A stretch of 64,000 nt of DNA, taken from the NCBI RefSeq assembly GCF_958298935.1, contig NC_084923.1:37912501-37976500 (forward strand), read 5' to 3'. Origin of the DNA: Phragmites australis (lineage: Eukaryota > Streptophyta > Magnoliopsida > Poales > Poaceae). Below, piece after piece: positions 36,401-48,137 of the stretch. The notes under the pieces are model-generated. The model saw nothing but the letters and a program-made list of their open reading frames with translations. It was not told where the DNA came from and did not search any database. The translations under genes and the position numbers were made by a program. Positions within the stretch are counted from its first letter, which is position 1, and every line of letters starts with the position of its first letter.

Positions 36401-39400
36401 ATTGTCGTCTTGCATATTTTCTTAATATGTGTTTATAAGTCTAGGATGGAGGATTATATTCTGGTTACCATCAATAACAAATACTTGAGCTATCTATTCT
36501 TGCTGGCATTATTTTGATGACATATATATATAAAATACTGATGCTGGTTACCATCGATGACAAATTGACAGTAAGTGGCATTATTCTCCTGTATCTGTTC
36601 CTTTTTTCCTTTTTCTCCAAAATGAACACCGTATACATTATTTTTGTTCATTTGAGTGTGATGCTTGATTCGATGCTGCTTTGCAATCCCCTTTTTTCCT
36701 TTAACTTCCAAGTGAATACCACATAAGTTTTTTATATGCAGCTTAGCTGGCTACTTGATTGACTATTAGCAAATTTGGAGACAATTTCAGGATGGGGTGT
36801 TAGATTTTGCATGTAGCACACACATAGTGTTGCATCCATTTGGCGAACCTTTAATATGAACCTAAAATTTAGACATTTAGTGCTTCCTTGAGTTCTTTTT
36901 AGATTTAAACCTCATTTGTAACTATTTAGTTGGAAAAAACCTAAATAGGAGACTTCGGAAGAACCCCATTGAGAGATGGCCTCAATTTTTTGAGGATCAA
37001 CTGCCACTCCTTCAGCTGAAATAATGTGGCCCAAATAGGAGACTTCGGAAGAACCAAATAAACATTTAGATTGCTTAAGAAATAAATGGTGAGATCATAA
37101 GGTAGCAAAAGCTTGGCGAACATGCTGGAGATGTTCAGCCCAAGAGGGGCTATAAATCAAAATATCGTTGAAGAAATACAAGACGAATTTTCGAATGTAA
37201 GGAGCCAAGATGTCATTCATAAGAGCTTGAAAAGTTACCGGGGCATTGGTAAGACCAAACGGAATGACGAGAAACTCAAAATGGCCATGATATGTACGAA
37301 AAGCCGTTTTTTCAATGTCAGCTGAATGCGTACGCACCTGATTTTAGCCTGAACAAAGATCTAGTTTAGTAAAATACTTGGCGCCATTGAGTTCATCCAA
37401 GAGTTCTTCCACCATTGGGATGGGAAATTTATCCTTAATAGTATAGTCGTTTACTTCACGATAATCCACACAGAAGCGCCACGAGCCATCATGCTTTTTG
37501 ACTAATAATACCGATGAAGAAAATGCTAATGTGCCGTAGCGAATAATACCATTAGCCAACATCTTTGTGCATTGGCGCTCTAATTCATCCTTCTGCAACT
37601 GAGGATAACGATAGGGGCGAACAACAAGGGCGATAGAAGGATCTTTAAGGTGGATACGATGATCATACCATCGAGGGGGTGAAAGTCTGTAGGTACATCA
37701 AAAAGATCTTGAAATTCACGCAGTAAAGAGTCCATCATATTTGGGGAGAACGCGTCCAGGCAATAGTTGTGGGAAAGTATGGTGATTATGACCGTGCCAA
37801 GTTACTTGATCTGTTCGCCAAAACTTCATAGAAAGTGATCGGAAATCCCAAACAATGGGGCCACGAGAACTTAAACCACTGAACGCCAAGAACCATATCA
37901 AATCCTCCCAATGGAATAATATAAGTCAACCAAAAAGTTCTCCTGACGTATGAAGATAGAAATTGATTGACAAAAACTCATACTGGCGATAGAATCGCCG
38001 TTAGCAACGGCCACACGCATACCATGTCGGGGAGGAGATATTGGAAGTTGGAGACGATGACACATATCCTCACTTATGAAGTTGTGTGTAGAGATCGAAT
38101 CCAATAATGCTTGCAATGTGCAATTGTTGAGGTGTACCTCCAGTCGCATTGTGATGGTCGTATTTATCCCGGTAAGAGAATGTAAAGAAATTCGCACATC
38201 GTCCGTTGTTGATGTTCTTGTCATGGTGAGTATGTCAGTAACCAGATGTGAAGGAATGGAACGACGTTCGAAAGCCCGGGCTAGAGCAATGGCGACTTCC
38301 AAATAATGGGGATCTTGAAGTTCCACCTCCAATTTAATAATGTTTGATAGTCCCGCATTATATAGTTTGGTTTGTTGGTGAGAATCCAGATCATCCACCC
38401 GGTTGAGAAGCTGAAAGAAAGCATCCGTAAAGGTGGCCACCATTCCTGATTGTCGGAGGCAAATAAGAGCCCCCAACGGATTATCGCGGGGAGGGGGTCC
38501 AAAACGATGATTAATGGCAGCAACAAAACTGTCCCAATTTGGCATGCCCTCATCGCATTCCAAGCGCATATACCATTGGAGTGCACCATCGGTGAGATGA
38601 AAAGATACTAGAACCACTTTATCCGAGTCCGGGGTACGTTGTCCTTGGAAGAATTTTTCACAACGATGCAACCACGAAAGAGGGTCCGTGGAGCCATCAA
38701 TCTCAGGAAACATCTTATAAGAGGAGGAAGACCCTGTGGAAGGTTGTGAAAACACCTCAATGAGATCTTGAGATTGAGGGTGGTCATGGATCTCAAAGCA
38801 TCCTAGCTTGGAGTCGGTGACGAGGAAGGCTTCCAACGCAACCTTTTGAAGTCTCAGACGTCTCTTTTGAAGTCCGTGGACTGGCGAAGTCGGCAGACAA
38901 CTCATTGACACATTGGCGGAACTCGTGGCAAAATTTCTCAAGTTGCCTGCAAAGATCTGCCTATGATGGCGCAAGATTGGATCCTCCGTTGATCTCCATG
39001 AGTGGACTAGACAACAGAGGTGTCTCTGATACCAGATGTAGTGGGCGCTTGTTGGAAGGGGGAGGGCAGCATAGATCGTAGTCGAGGGAGGTCGTAGGGT
39101 GAGGTTGGAGGGCCTTCTTGTGCCCTGTGTTGGCTCGCGACAAGGAGGAGGGGGAAGAGGTGGCGTGCGGCGGTGCTGGTGGTGCGTGGTACTGTTCACG
39201 TCGGTGAACAGTATTCGTGAGTGGAGAGGGAGAGGAGAGAGGGAGAAAGAAATTCAGGGGAAAATCCTAAATCTTTCTTGATTTTACTGATAGATGTCTC
39301 CCTCTATATATATAGAGGAGAAGACTTGACCCTAAGAAACTAAAGATTGGATCTTATAGATATGATCACAATCTTGCTTACATTCTTAAAATAAAATCTG

Positions 39401-42400
39401 CTAATTATATCTAATGACACGTGGACCAACCGGGTCCACCCTAATATGTGGCGGTTTTAGCCTGCCACCTTGCTCTTCTTGCGGCTATATTGTTGGCCGA
39501 CCATGACAGTAAACAAGGCTATACTATTGGATTGTGACATGCTTCATGAAAATATCACTGATGACCAACATTTTAAAATCTTATTAGGCATACTATATTA
39601 TGTGTATTAACAGCATACAAAAAATGATTGGGCAGTGTAGATCATGTAAAAAGTAGTGTGGCTCAAGGGTAGGATTAAGTGGGAGGGAACAAAGGTTTTA
39701 CTCCCTCCATTTCTTTCTACAAGGCATATTAGGATTTGAGAAAGTCTTTCAAAGTATACTTTGTTTATTAATTTCTCTTACATTATATTATCAATTGTTA
39801 CAAAACCAATATTTTATTAAAAAATCTGTGAAATACGAATCTATTGATACATCTTTTTTACACTAGACATACGCACAATGTGACTAATTGTTGGTCAAAA
39901 TTTACGAAGTTTGACTTTTTTAAATCCTAATACACCTTATGTTTTGAAACGGAGGGAGTATATCATTTATTAAATATGATCGTGCATTAGTGACGGAAGT
40001 GCTAGAATGTGAAGTAATTTCATTTTAATTTATAACGCTGCGACTTTCTCAAAGTTGCTTTGACTGATTCATTAATAGCGCATTGATAAACTCAAAACTT
40101 TTCCTTGAATTTTTCTTGCATACAATATAACAATTAGCAAATTATTAAAACATCTGGGAACATAGGACTGTAGTGGATTTTGTAGCCAATCCAGATTAAG
40201 CGGGAAATGGGGTGGGTTTGGTACTCCCTCTAGTCACAAATACTTGATGCTTTGAACAATGACGTAGTCTCCAAAACATAGTTTTGGTCACTATTTTCTA
40301 TTGGAACAAATTTATGAAATCCAAACATGTTATGATATTACAAAAGTGTATTTCAAGACAAATTGATACATATAATTTTCATGTTTCCAATCTATATATT
40401 TGAAAAGATATTGATAGTCTAAATTTCAAAATTTTGACAGAGCATGTTCAAAACATCATGTTTTCGTGTCTGGAGGCAGAGAGGGTAATTTTTATCAGGC
40501 TATCAACGTATATTAGTGATTTCTTGGATATGGCATGTTTGCCTGGTAACTGTCAATATTGTATGAGAATTATCAATTGTGGTATTCTTACCATTTTAAG
40601 TACAGTTACATGGCTGACATGTCAGAAATGTTGCATGCCATATATTGTAGTTATAACATTTCTCTTTCTTTTGTTTTCTTTAGATTAAATATTATTAGCT
40701 TACGTAAGTCCCAAACTTAAAAAAAAAATCCTTTGTTGTCATCAATTGAGTCCAATCTACTGAATTGGTATTAGCTGGAATCTGGTTTTCTTGACATCTA
40801 ATCTGGTATTGTGTGGTGTGCTCTGTCAACAGTTGTACGGGTCTATTTCAGTTGCATCATTCAACAAACTTTGTATCTTTGGTCCTCTGTGAGAAGGTGA
40901 TTTGCCTTTGTATAAGAACTTAGCACGGCAGTTTGGTTCACAGTTATTACCAGTGGAGACAACATCAAGGTCCCTCTTATACAAAGTTCTGCTCCTGCCA
41001 TAGCGTTTTTCCACTTGCAGTCATAACTAGTTTGCATTTCCTTACTACATGTACAGAGTGATTGCAATTTCAATCATCATGCCTTTCCTACACTAGCTTC
41101 AAGGTTCTAACTGTGGTAAGTCCTGATGGAATCCGCAGAGCCATGAACTATCCCAAGCTAATGGCAACAGGGGATCAAATTCTAGTCCTGCACCACAGCT
41201 TGTGACTGTTCCTATCGGATTGTGCCTTCTGCCCATGGATGGCTCCAAGATATCTGCAGGTATGTGCTGCCATGATTTTACTTTGCTACTCAGATCTTTA
41301 AGTTGTTCTGTTCCAAACATCCAATACACACTGTATATCTATTATGTGCCTAGGCGCACTGTGGTTCACTGTTATGTCACCCCTAGTTACGATCCCAAAT
41401 GCAGTACAATTACGATCTACAAGATATGTCAGTTACTATAAATATATATGGTCGTAACTCGGTACTTTCTCCAGTCGTAATTATGTACTTTTTGTCATGT
41501 GATCGTAACTTGTTCACCTCTGCGTGCACCCCTGTTATGATCTAAAAACAGTATAATTATGATTCACAAGATATATCAGTTGCGATCTATATAGTTGTGA
41601 TCGTAACTTAATTATCTGTGCTGTCATAACTGACTATTTTCTTAGTCGTAACTGACAGATAGGACAGTATAGTTGTGATCGTAACTATCCACAAGATATG
41701 TCAGTATAGTTGTGATCGTAACTGACTATTTTTTTAGTCATAAATGATAGTTTTTTGAGTTGTAACTGGGGGATGGTACAACAGTAAACTACAGTATGCC
41801 TAGGCGCAGAATAGACTCATCGTGTGTGTATATATACGACGAGTCTATTCTGCGCCTAGGCGCAACAGTGAATTCACTGTTGCGCCACCCTCAGTTGCTG
41901 CAGCCACCTTCGCACCACTCCAGTTATGATGGCATATATAGGTGAGTTGCGATTACATGATAAAAGGTATATAATTACGAGAAACATTGTAGTTTACTAC
42001 TGCGCCACCCCAGTTATGTCTAAGAAAATAGTCAGTTGCGACAGCACAAATAGTTGAGTTACGATCACATGACAAAAAAGTCAGTTACGATAACAACTAT
42101 ACTGCTTTTTGGATCGTAACTGGGGTGTGCGCAGAGGTGATCCAGTTGCGATCACAGTTACGATTAAGAAAATAGTCAGTTACGACAGAACAGATAGTTG
42201 AGTTACGATCATATGACAAAAAGTTAGTTACGATAGTAACTATACTGCTTTTTGGATTGTAACTAGAGGTGTGCGCAGAGGTGACACAATTACGATCACA
42301 TGACAAAAAAGTACATAATTACGACTAGATAAGGTACCCAGTTCCGACCGTATATGTTTGTAGTAACTGACCTACCTTGTGAGTCGTAACTATGCTGTTT

Positions 42401-43126
42401 TTTGGATCGTAACTGCGGGGGACGTAACAGTGAACTACAGTGCGCCTAGGCACATAATAGACTCGCCGTATATATGTGTATGCCTGAACCTTTCTGTTAA
42501 GTTGTGGCTGTAATATACATGAGGTAATTTGAGTTTTCTTAAAAGTTATTGAATATATAATAATCCATTTTACTAAAAAGGTCTTTGACATCACTTTTCA
42601 TGCAGCTGGTATGAATTCTGTACATCCCGGAGATATCAGTAGCAACGGCAAGGTCTCACTTGGTCTTCATCACTGTCAGTCATCTGCACAACAGTCAGCT
42701 GCACCTTCACAGACAAAAACACTTGACAGTATTGATTCTCGGGCAAATCCTGAGGGTTCTTCTATAAGGGCTGCAGCCATTGCAGCTGGTGCACGCATTG
42801 CGTCTCCATCTGATGTAGCTTCAATCATAAAAGCGGGGCCGAAAGGTGCCATCCACATTAGGCCTGGGGAAAACCTCCCAAATAACCTCACACCATTAGC
42901 ACCAAAACCGCTCTCCTCACTGCCTCCAGTGAACACACCCAACTCGGCGCATGCATCCCCTGGCCATACACAGCCTGGACAGAGACCCTTTGGTGATTCA
43001 GCTGCAGCCAAGGATGCAATTTTTGGTTCCACAGATGGCAGTGACAATGACAAGTATGATGACAACAAAGACACTGATGACGATGAATATGAGGGGCTAA
43101 CCAGCGATGAGGCGGAACACGAATAA
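33483..43126 (+). CDS. FAR1/FHY3-family protein (FAR1-RELATED SEQUENCE type), three coding exons
   Basis: Exons 33483-36044, 41139-41259 and 42606-43126 join in phase (2562+121+521 bases) to 1067 aa. The start is the first in-frame ATG of the ORF. Domains: FAR1 DNA-binding zinc region at about 73-182 ([27 protein letters not shown]); MULE-type transposase core at about 280-390 ([30 protein letters not shown]); SWIM zinc finger at about 590-606 ([16 protein letters not shown]); a basic nuclear-signal-like KQKKRKR at about 740; a Ser/Gln-rich C-terminus with [17 protein letters not shown] and an acidic end. Family knowledge: these are domesticated Mutator transposases acting as transcription factors in light and other signalling. 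Introns: 36045-41138 (donor GTAGTT, acceptor CGCAG) and 41260-42605 (GTATGT, TGCAG). The GTAGTT donor is weak. Without splicing the frame would end at 36155, 37 codons past the donor. Confidence 0.87.
36943..37055. repeat. Duplicated 24-base stretch at the gypsy truncation point
   Basis: AAATAGGAGACTTCGGAAGA followed by ACC occurs at 36943 and again at 37033, 90 bases apart. The inner copy is in its normal place in the RT region; the outer copy marks the broken end, so the truncation involved a local duplication or template switch. Confidence 0.75.
39037..39508 (-). repeat. 5' LTR of the truncated gypsy element
   Basis: 472 bp, TGTCATGG to CCACTACA on the minus strand, ending two bases before the primer binding site. 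A TATA-like palindrome CCTCTATATATATAGAGG is at 39302-39319. Confidence 0.75.
39701..39958. mobile_element. Stowaway MITE
   Basis: 258 bp with TA duplications (39699-39700 and 39959-39960). The ends are CTCCCTCCATTTCTTTCTAC and (reverse complement) CTCCCTCCGTTTCAAAACAT, typical of Stowaway (Tc1/mariner-type) MITEs. It lies in intron 1 of the FAR1-family gene. Confidence 0.9.
40224..40485. mobile_element. Stowaway-like MITE
   Basis: The left end CTCCCTCTAGTCACAAATAC and the reverse complement of the right end CCCTCTCTGCCTCCAGACAC, with inner blocks TGATGCTTTGAACA and TGATGTTTTGAACA, form inverted repeats; TA flanks both sides. It lies in intron 1 of the FAR1-family gene. Confidence 0.75.
41338..42461. 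mobile_element. Compound inverted-repeat element, unclassified, in intron 2
   Basis: The outer ends are inverted repeats of more than 50 bases: TCTATTATGTGCCTAGGCGC at the left, and the same 20 bases in reverse complement at the right, continuing through CACTGTRGTTCACTGTTAYGTC. In the middle two further copies of the same end face each other (41798-41822 and 41837-41861, arms matching at 24 of 25 bases around a 14-base TG/TA loop). The structure is therefore two complete units, 41338-41822 and 41837-42461, head to tail. The interior is non-coding and filled with GTAACT/AGTTAC words about every 20-40 bases. TATATA flanks both the centre and the right end. I do not recognise the superfamily. 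Confidence 0.7.
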
Positions 43127-46100
43127 TTTTCTCTCCCTGCACTAACCTCTCATAATGGCATCTGAGGTGCTGATCTTTAACAACCTCTTCACCAATGGAA
43201 TCTCTTAGAGCACAGTTGTATACGTGTTTATAACCTGTATTTAAAGGTCCCAACTATGACCTCCATGAGCCTAGAATTCTCTTTTATCTTTCTCTCTTAG
43301 TATGGCTGGAAGCCCCTTTTGTTTTTAACTTAATCGCAAACATTGAGCTGTCTTGAGCTTTTTTTGGTTGGCTCCTAATGAGGTTGGTCAGCTGGTCTGA
43401 TAGTCAGTCAGTTCACATGCTGTAGCTCATTAGTAGCTATGTACAGCGTGAGTTGTATGCTGGTGAACTACTTCAACAGTCCAAATTTTTGTATCCCTAT
43501 TTTTTCTCTTCTTGGAAAGAGATTTGTTGGACTTGAGCTCACGATCCTTTTGACTTGTTTTGGAAGAGTAGTTGGTTCTTGGGGAAAGAAAAAAGAGATT
43601 CTTGGAGCAGGACATGCTCTTGCGGCTTGTGGAGTTGACAAAATTGTTTCTGCACAGCGACGTCCAATCAGAAATATATGTTTGGTTTCCTTGGTAGAGT
43701 ATTACTGATGCCTTTTGCTGACTATGTTTTGCATCATTCGGATCCATAAATCATGCCATGTCTGGGACGTGATGCAACTTTTGTCTGTTAAAGGTTTAAC
43801 ATGCTGGTACACGCATGCAGTTTGGTGTGCTGACTGATGCATTTGCTGGCGCCAGCAAACCTGAACTAATGAACTAATTGCTTAGGTTAAAAAAATGTAG
43901 TGTTTTGACATTAGCATGGTCCCTAAAATGTGACTTTGGCCACCAATGTAAAAGCAAAATTGCAATACCATGATTTTTTGTGCTCGTATTGTTTTCAAAT
44001 ATTAAGAATCTAAGACTGTCTTATCTTTGACCCCGTTGTGAGTGGAATGGGATCTCCTTCGGTGAAATCAGGTGACTTCAAATTATTATGCACCATTGGA
44101 TCGTAAAGCGACAGATATGATATTGTTGCTACAGTACATCAGAAAAATCTGATGAAGTTGCTATAGTACCATTACTGCAATGACCGTTCTACAGTATTTT
44201 GACGTTAGAGTATTGTTTATCCTCTCGCATTTTATTGTTTTCAGTGACTTCACACCCCTGAAGTCAGGGAATCGGGAGTGGAATGGGATCTAAGGACTGA
44301 ACTCGTATAGTTTTCTCCAAGCACGAGCTGCCATGAACCAATGCAACCACTAGGAGGATGGACACGCGTATGTGGCATGTCATCGTCGAGCACCAACCCC
44401 CCAAGGTAGGAGCACCTACCATGGCTCCTTTTTCTCCTCCCGTTGGTGTCAGCAAGTGGGACTATCGAGAATGACAGTCTAGCCCATGATCAAACGACCC
44501 TTTGTTCAACCCAAAAAAGAAAGAAAATACATCTAATTTGCTGCATACACTCATCATGCAGTGTGTTTTGAGTGTGATGTAAGGTAGATTCAAGGAAAGT
44601 AGCTAGATGCAGCTTTCATGGTTGGTGGGGCAGGCAGGGGCTAGTAATCTCCACTTGGGATGGTTGGAATGTTGAATTATAAATATCGTTACCGTCTAAT
44701 CGGATTCCGTATAACATTTGTAGTGGCATCGCTCCTACCTCACTCCACATTATTTGGATGGGAATTTATTAGGTTTTTTTGCGCTGGCAAAAGCTTCAGA
44801 ATTGACGCGTTATTCGCGAGGAATTTCGGTTGTTTGCGTTGACAATAGCTTCACAACTGATGATTGCTCGTAGTTTGCAAAAATGCATGATAAAAATAAT
44901 CTTAGTGCTGCAGTGGCAGAAGAAAAGATCGTTGCAGTGAACGCTTCCCTTTCCATCGATAGGCTTATAGATATGTTCCTAAGTCAAGAGTGGATATGTG
45001 ATAGAGTACTAGATAAAACCTCGCTCATTACAGATTGACCCCTATTGACGCCTATAAATTAACAGCTTTGAAAAAATCTGTACAATAGATCACAATAAAT
45101 TTATAGATATTGTAGTAGGAGAAGCAATTGAACAACTAAGATGTTAAACAAACGGAATCACATGTTTTTTTTCCTAAGGGCATAAAGCTAGAAATTTGAG
45201 GATAATTTGGCAATGCTAGGTGTATTTAAGTTTGTATATATGCTCGTTCCTGTAAAAATAATAGTTGACATTTTCTCCCAACCTCTGACAGCATCTTCAG
45301 CATGTTCATCTAAGAACAGCAACGCAAGCAAGTACAAAATATGAATAGTTAATAAAGCATTCCAGTGCACCGTATATATTTATCCAAGACTTGTATCATC
45401 TTACCGTGAAGTTTTTCATTTCCACTTTCCTAAAGTGGTGAAGTGAATTATATGGTCACAGGAACGAATAATCAACAGTATTCATGAATAAGCTATTTCC
45501 TTGTATTCATGCATAAGTTATTTTCCTTTTTCTTAAAAAAAGTGGAAGAAAAAAAAGAGAGGTTTTATTAAGCTTGGACTTTATACCTACCAACCCCCAG
45601 CTGTCCTGCTCAGCACGTCTCACCAACCTCTCCATATGTTTCTTTCTCTCACTTTCGCCTACCCCCGTTTGTACTTTCTTTTTTTCCCTTATTATTCCAA
45701 TTTCTTTATTTCCTTTTCGCCAGTTGGGGTTTTTTTGTTTTCTCTCGAACATTTTTAATTTGCGTTCCATTAGCTGGCATTTGCCGTGCCGAGTGCAAAA
45801 TCAGCCTGTTGCTGCTTTCTTTTTCTTTACATAAATTAGGATGTGACAACTAGCTAGCACAATTATGTTGAGACTCGTATGCTCAAACATTGTGAAACTT
45901 AAAAATATAATCCGATAGCAATGCGGTCAGAGGGAGTGTAACTTTTTTTCTAGAGATTAGTGTTTTTTTAACAGTGTGACCTATAACCTATTTTCATGGT
46001 TTTCTTTGAAGGCAGGATCGGTGAGGCCGCTCTATGCGTGTTCATTTCGTGCATATCGTGCGAGGGTTCAGACTCAAACACGGACTGGCTCGAACGTTCA

Positions 46101-46890
46101 CGTACGAGCACCATCTTTACTAATCGGGCTAGTACCTAGATGCTCTAGAGATCAGTGTTAATATCTCATGGGTGGACTATGCGAAAATTTCCCATACCGT
46201 TTCATTTTAGGACTCGATAACATATTGTTTGAAGCACAAGCCTTCCGCAAAAAATTTTGAAGGAGCCGACCATCCTCTTTTATGCCGCCCGCCATATATC
46301 GCAAACCGACGACACATTCAAGCATGATATCTTTGCTATCACCATATGAACTTTTGTTGCAAAGTAGGACCACTGGCACCCTCAAGCCGTTTCTTAAATT
46401 AAGACCTCATCTAAATTTTACCTTTTCTCATGAGAATCAATCTCTATTGTATAAAATATAAGTTGATTTTGTGTTATCTCTTGTTACTACTCTGTTGAGT
46501 CTCTTCTCATATAATAAAAACATATAAAATTTAAATAATTCATCTAATTTTACCATCCACCATCATCTTTCAATCTTCCTGCCTCATTACTCATTACAAA
46601 TATAAAATATATTTTAGTAATAAAAATAAATAAAAAATTATCGAATAATCTTTTTTTATTCCATCTGAAATCAAACTATGACATCGCTTCTAACGTATTT
46701 ATTTAGCGACGCTCATATATCACATTCACATCTGTATACTTAAATTTATATGTCGTATTAGTACATCCAATATTATAAGTTTTAACCTGGTCCTGGAAAT
46801 AAACATGATCTCCCTGAATTTTCATTGGTGGTGCGTCAATAACGGAATTTGCCCGCTCGGATCTCACCTAACACGAGCACAGCGCCGCTT
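43127..46890. other. Intergenic region between the FAR1-family gene and methionine synthase
   Basis: The first few hundred bases will be 3' UTR. Apart from a small flanked insert at 44056-44275 I see no gene. Short open frames (for example 43439-43708) have no recognisable motifs. 45540-45830 is a pyrimidine-rich stretch. Confidence 0.5.
44040..44291. repeat. 16-bp direct repeats around a small insert
   Basis: GAGTGGAATGGGATCT occurs at 44040-44055 and 44276-44291. The 220 bases between start with CCTTCGGTGAAATCAGGTGACTTC-like sequence and end with GTGACTTCACACCCCTGAAG, giving weak inverted ends (TTCGGTG... against ...CCCCTGAAG). Confidence 0.6.
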
Positions 46891-46897
46891 TATAAAT
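46891..46897 (+). promoter_or_regulatory. TATA box of the methionine synthase gene
   Basis: TATAAAT in a GC-rich setting. It is followed by a leader with a CGT microsatellite (about 46947-46964) and a good donor AGG/GTAAGC at 47013/47014, so the 5' UTR has an intron that runs to just before the ATG at 48138 (acceptor probably TATAG at about 48133). Confidence 0.7.
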
Positions 46898-48137
46898 GAG
46901 CCCCCTAAACCCCTCGAATTGCTCCCGTGCTCATCCCTGACCTCTCGTCGTCGTCGTCGTCGTCGGCCCCTCCTAATCTCCCGGGAGCTACTCCCCCGCT
47001 CCACGGTCCAAGGGTAAGCGCGCCTCTCCACCGCTCCCTCGCTCTATATAGCCCCTCGAGTCACCTAGCATCCGCTATCGTCTGTCCCCCGCTCCTTGGA
47101 TCGCCAGGCTTGGCGCGCGGTGAGTTCTCGTGCTCTTGGGTCGCCTGCTCGGACCCGTGCTGTCCGGATCCGTTGCCATTGTGTGTTTCTCGTCGGGGTT
47201 AGAGCGCTTCGGTCGGTGTGCGACGCCGGTTTTCATCAGGGAACGGTTGGTTGGCTGCTTTATTGGGTTGTTTATTTGATGAGAATTGAGATCACTGGGT
47301 TGCTTCGGGATTATAGCTGATTCCTTCTTGTTGGTGCTCAAGGTGATGTTTTCGTTTCGTAGTGATAGAGAGTGGTTCGTGTTGACGTTGGTGCTTGTGT
47401 GCAATTTGAGTGGATTGGTCTGTCAGATCCCAGCATTGTGGTAGGAGAAGAATGCATAGTTGTATCTTGCGATTGATGCCAAAGATTGCGTCCCTGGACC
47501 TCAATTCTATTGTTAGATCTGTTCATACCTTAGAAATTATTTATCTTTATGTATATATGATCTGAGATTACATTGGTTGCGTCTCTGTACGGTGTACTAG
47601 TTTTATATGCATGAATCTATCTCATGTTGTTATAAACTTATACAGTAATTCCTCTATACTTTATTTCATATGGCATGCTTCCTGTAGGTGCTCACGCTTT
47701 TGAGTCAGTCTTACCCCAATTATAGTTTCTTAGACATAAATTCTCCGAATTCTAGTTACTTATGAATGTTATTTGTAGCATGACATGTCTGAGAGGGACT
47801 GTCCTCCCCTTCCGATCAATTTTAGCTCTCCTTTACCCACACCCTGGGTAGGCTAGGTTGCAGCCTAAATGGAGGACTTTAGTGCATATAAGATACATTC
47901 ATGATATGGTTAAGCCTGCCCAATTTAAAGAAACAGCCTTTCTTGACCCAAGGTATTTCTTTACTTGGAAGCATTTGAATCTTATGGGAGAAACCCGTGC
48001 AGTAGGATTTTAAGACTTTTGCGTGAAAGGACAAAAAGGAACTTCAGTTATGATTTGGTGAAATATACCTGAATATGTTTACTATCTTCCCTGTTCCTGT
48101 GAATCAAATTGATTTTAGTTTTCACTGGTATAGAAAG

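Larger units (their letters stand above)
36936..39508 (-). mobile_element. Truncated Ty3/gypsy retrotransposon in intron 1 of the FAR1-family gene
   Basis: Read on the minus strand: LTR 39508-39037 (TGTCATGG...CCACTACA), primer binding site TGGTATCAGAGACA (39034-39021), a gag region in more than one frame ([20 protein letters not shown], then a retrotransposon-gag core at about 38770-38290), a protease-like segment ([14 protein letters not shown] near 38090), and RT blocks at 37598-37344 ([13 protein letters not shown]) and 37337-37095. The catalytic YVDD is changed to FFND in [13 protein letters not shown] is cut off near 36940; RNase H, integrase and the 3' LTR are absent. It lies opposite to the host gene. 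Confidence 0.85.

Noticed and set aside
43439..43708. 90-codon plus frame downstream of the FAR1-family gene
   Set aside because: No recognisable motif, no codon bias like its neighbours, and probably 3' UTR or intergenic.
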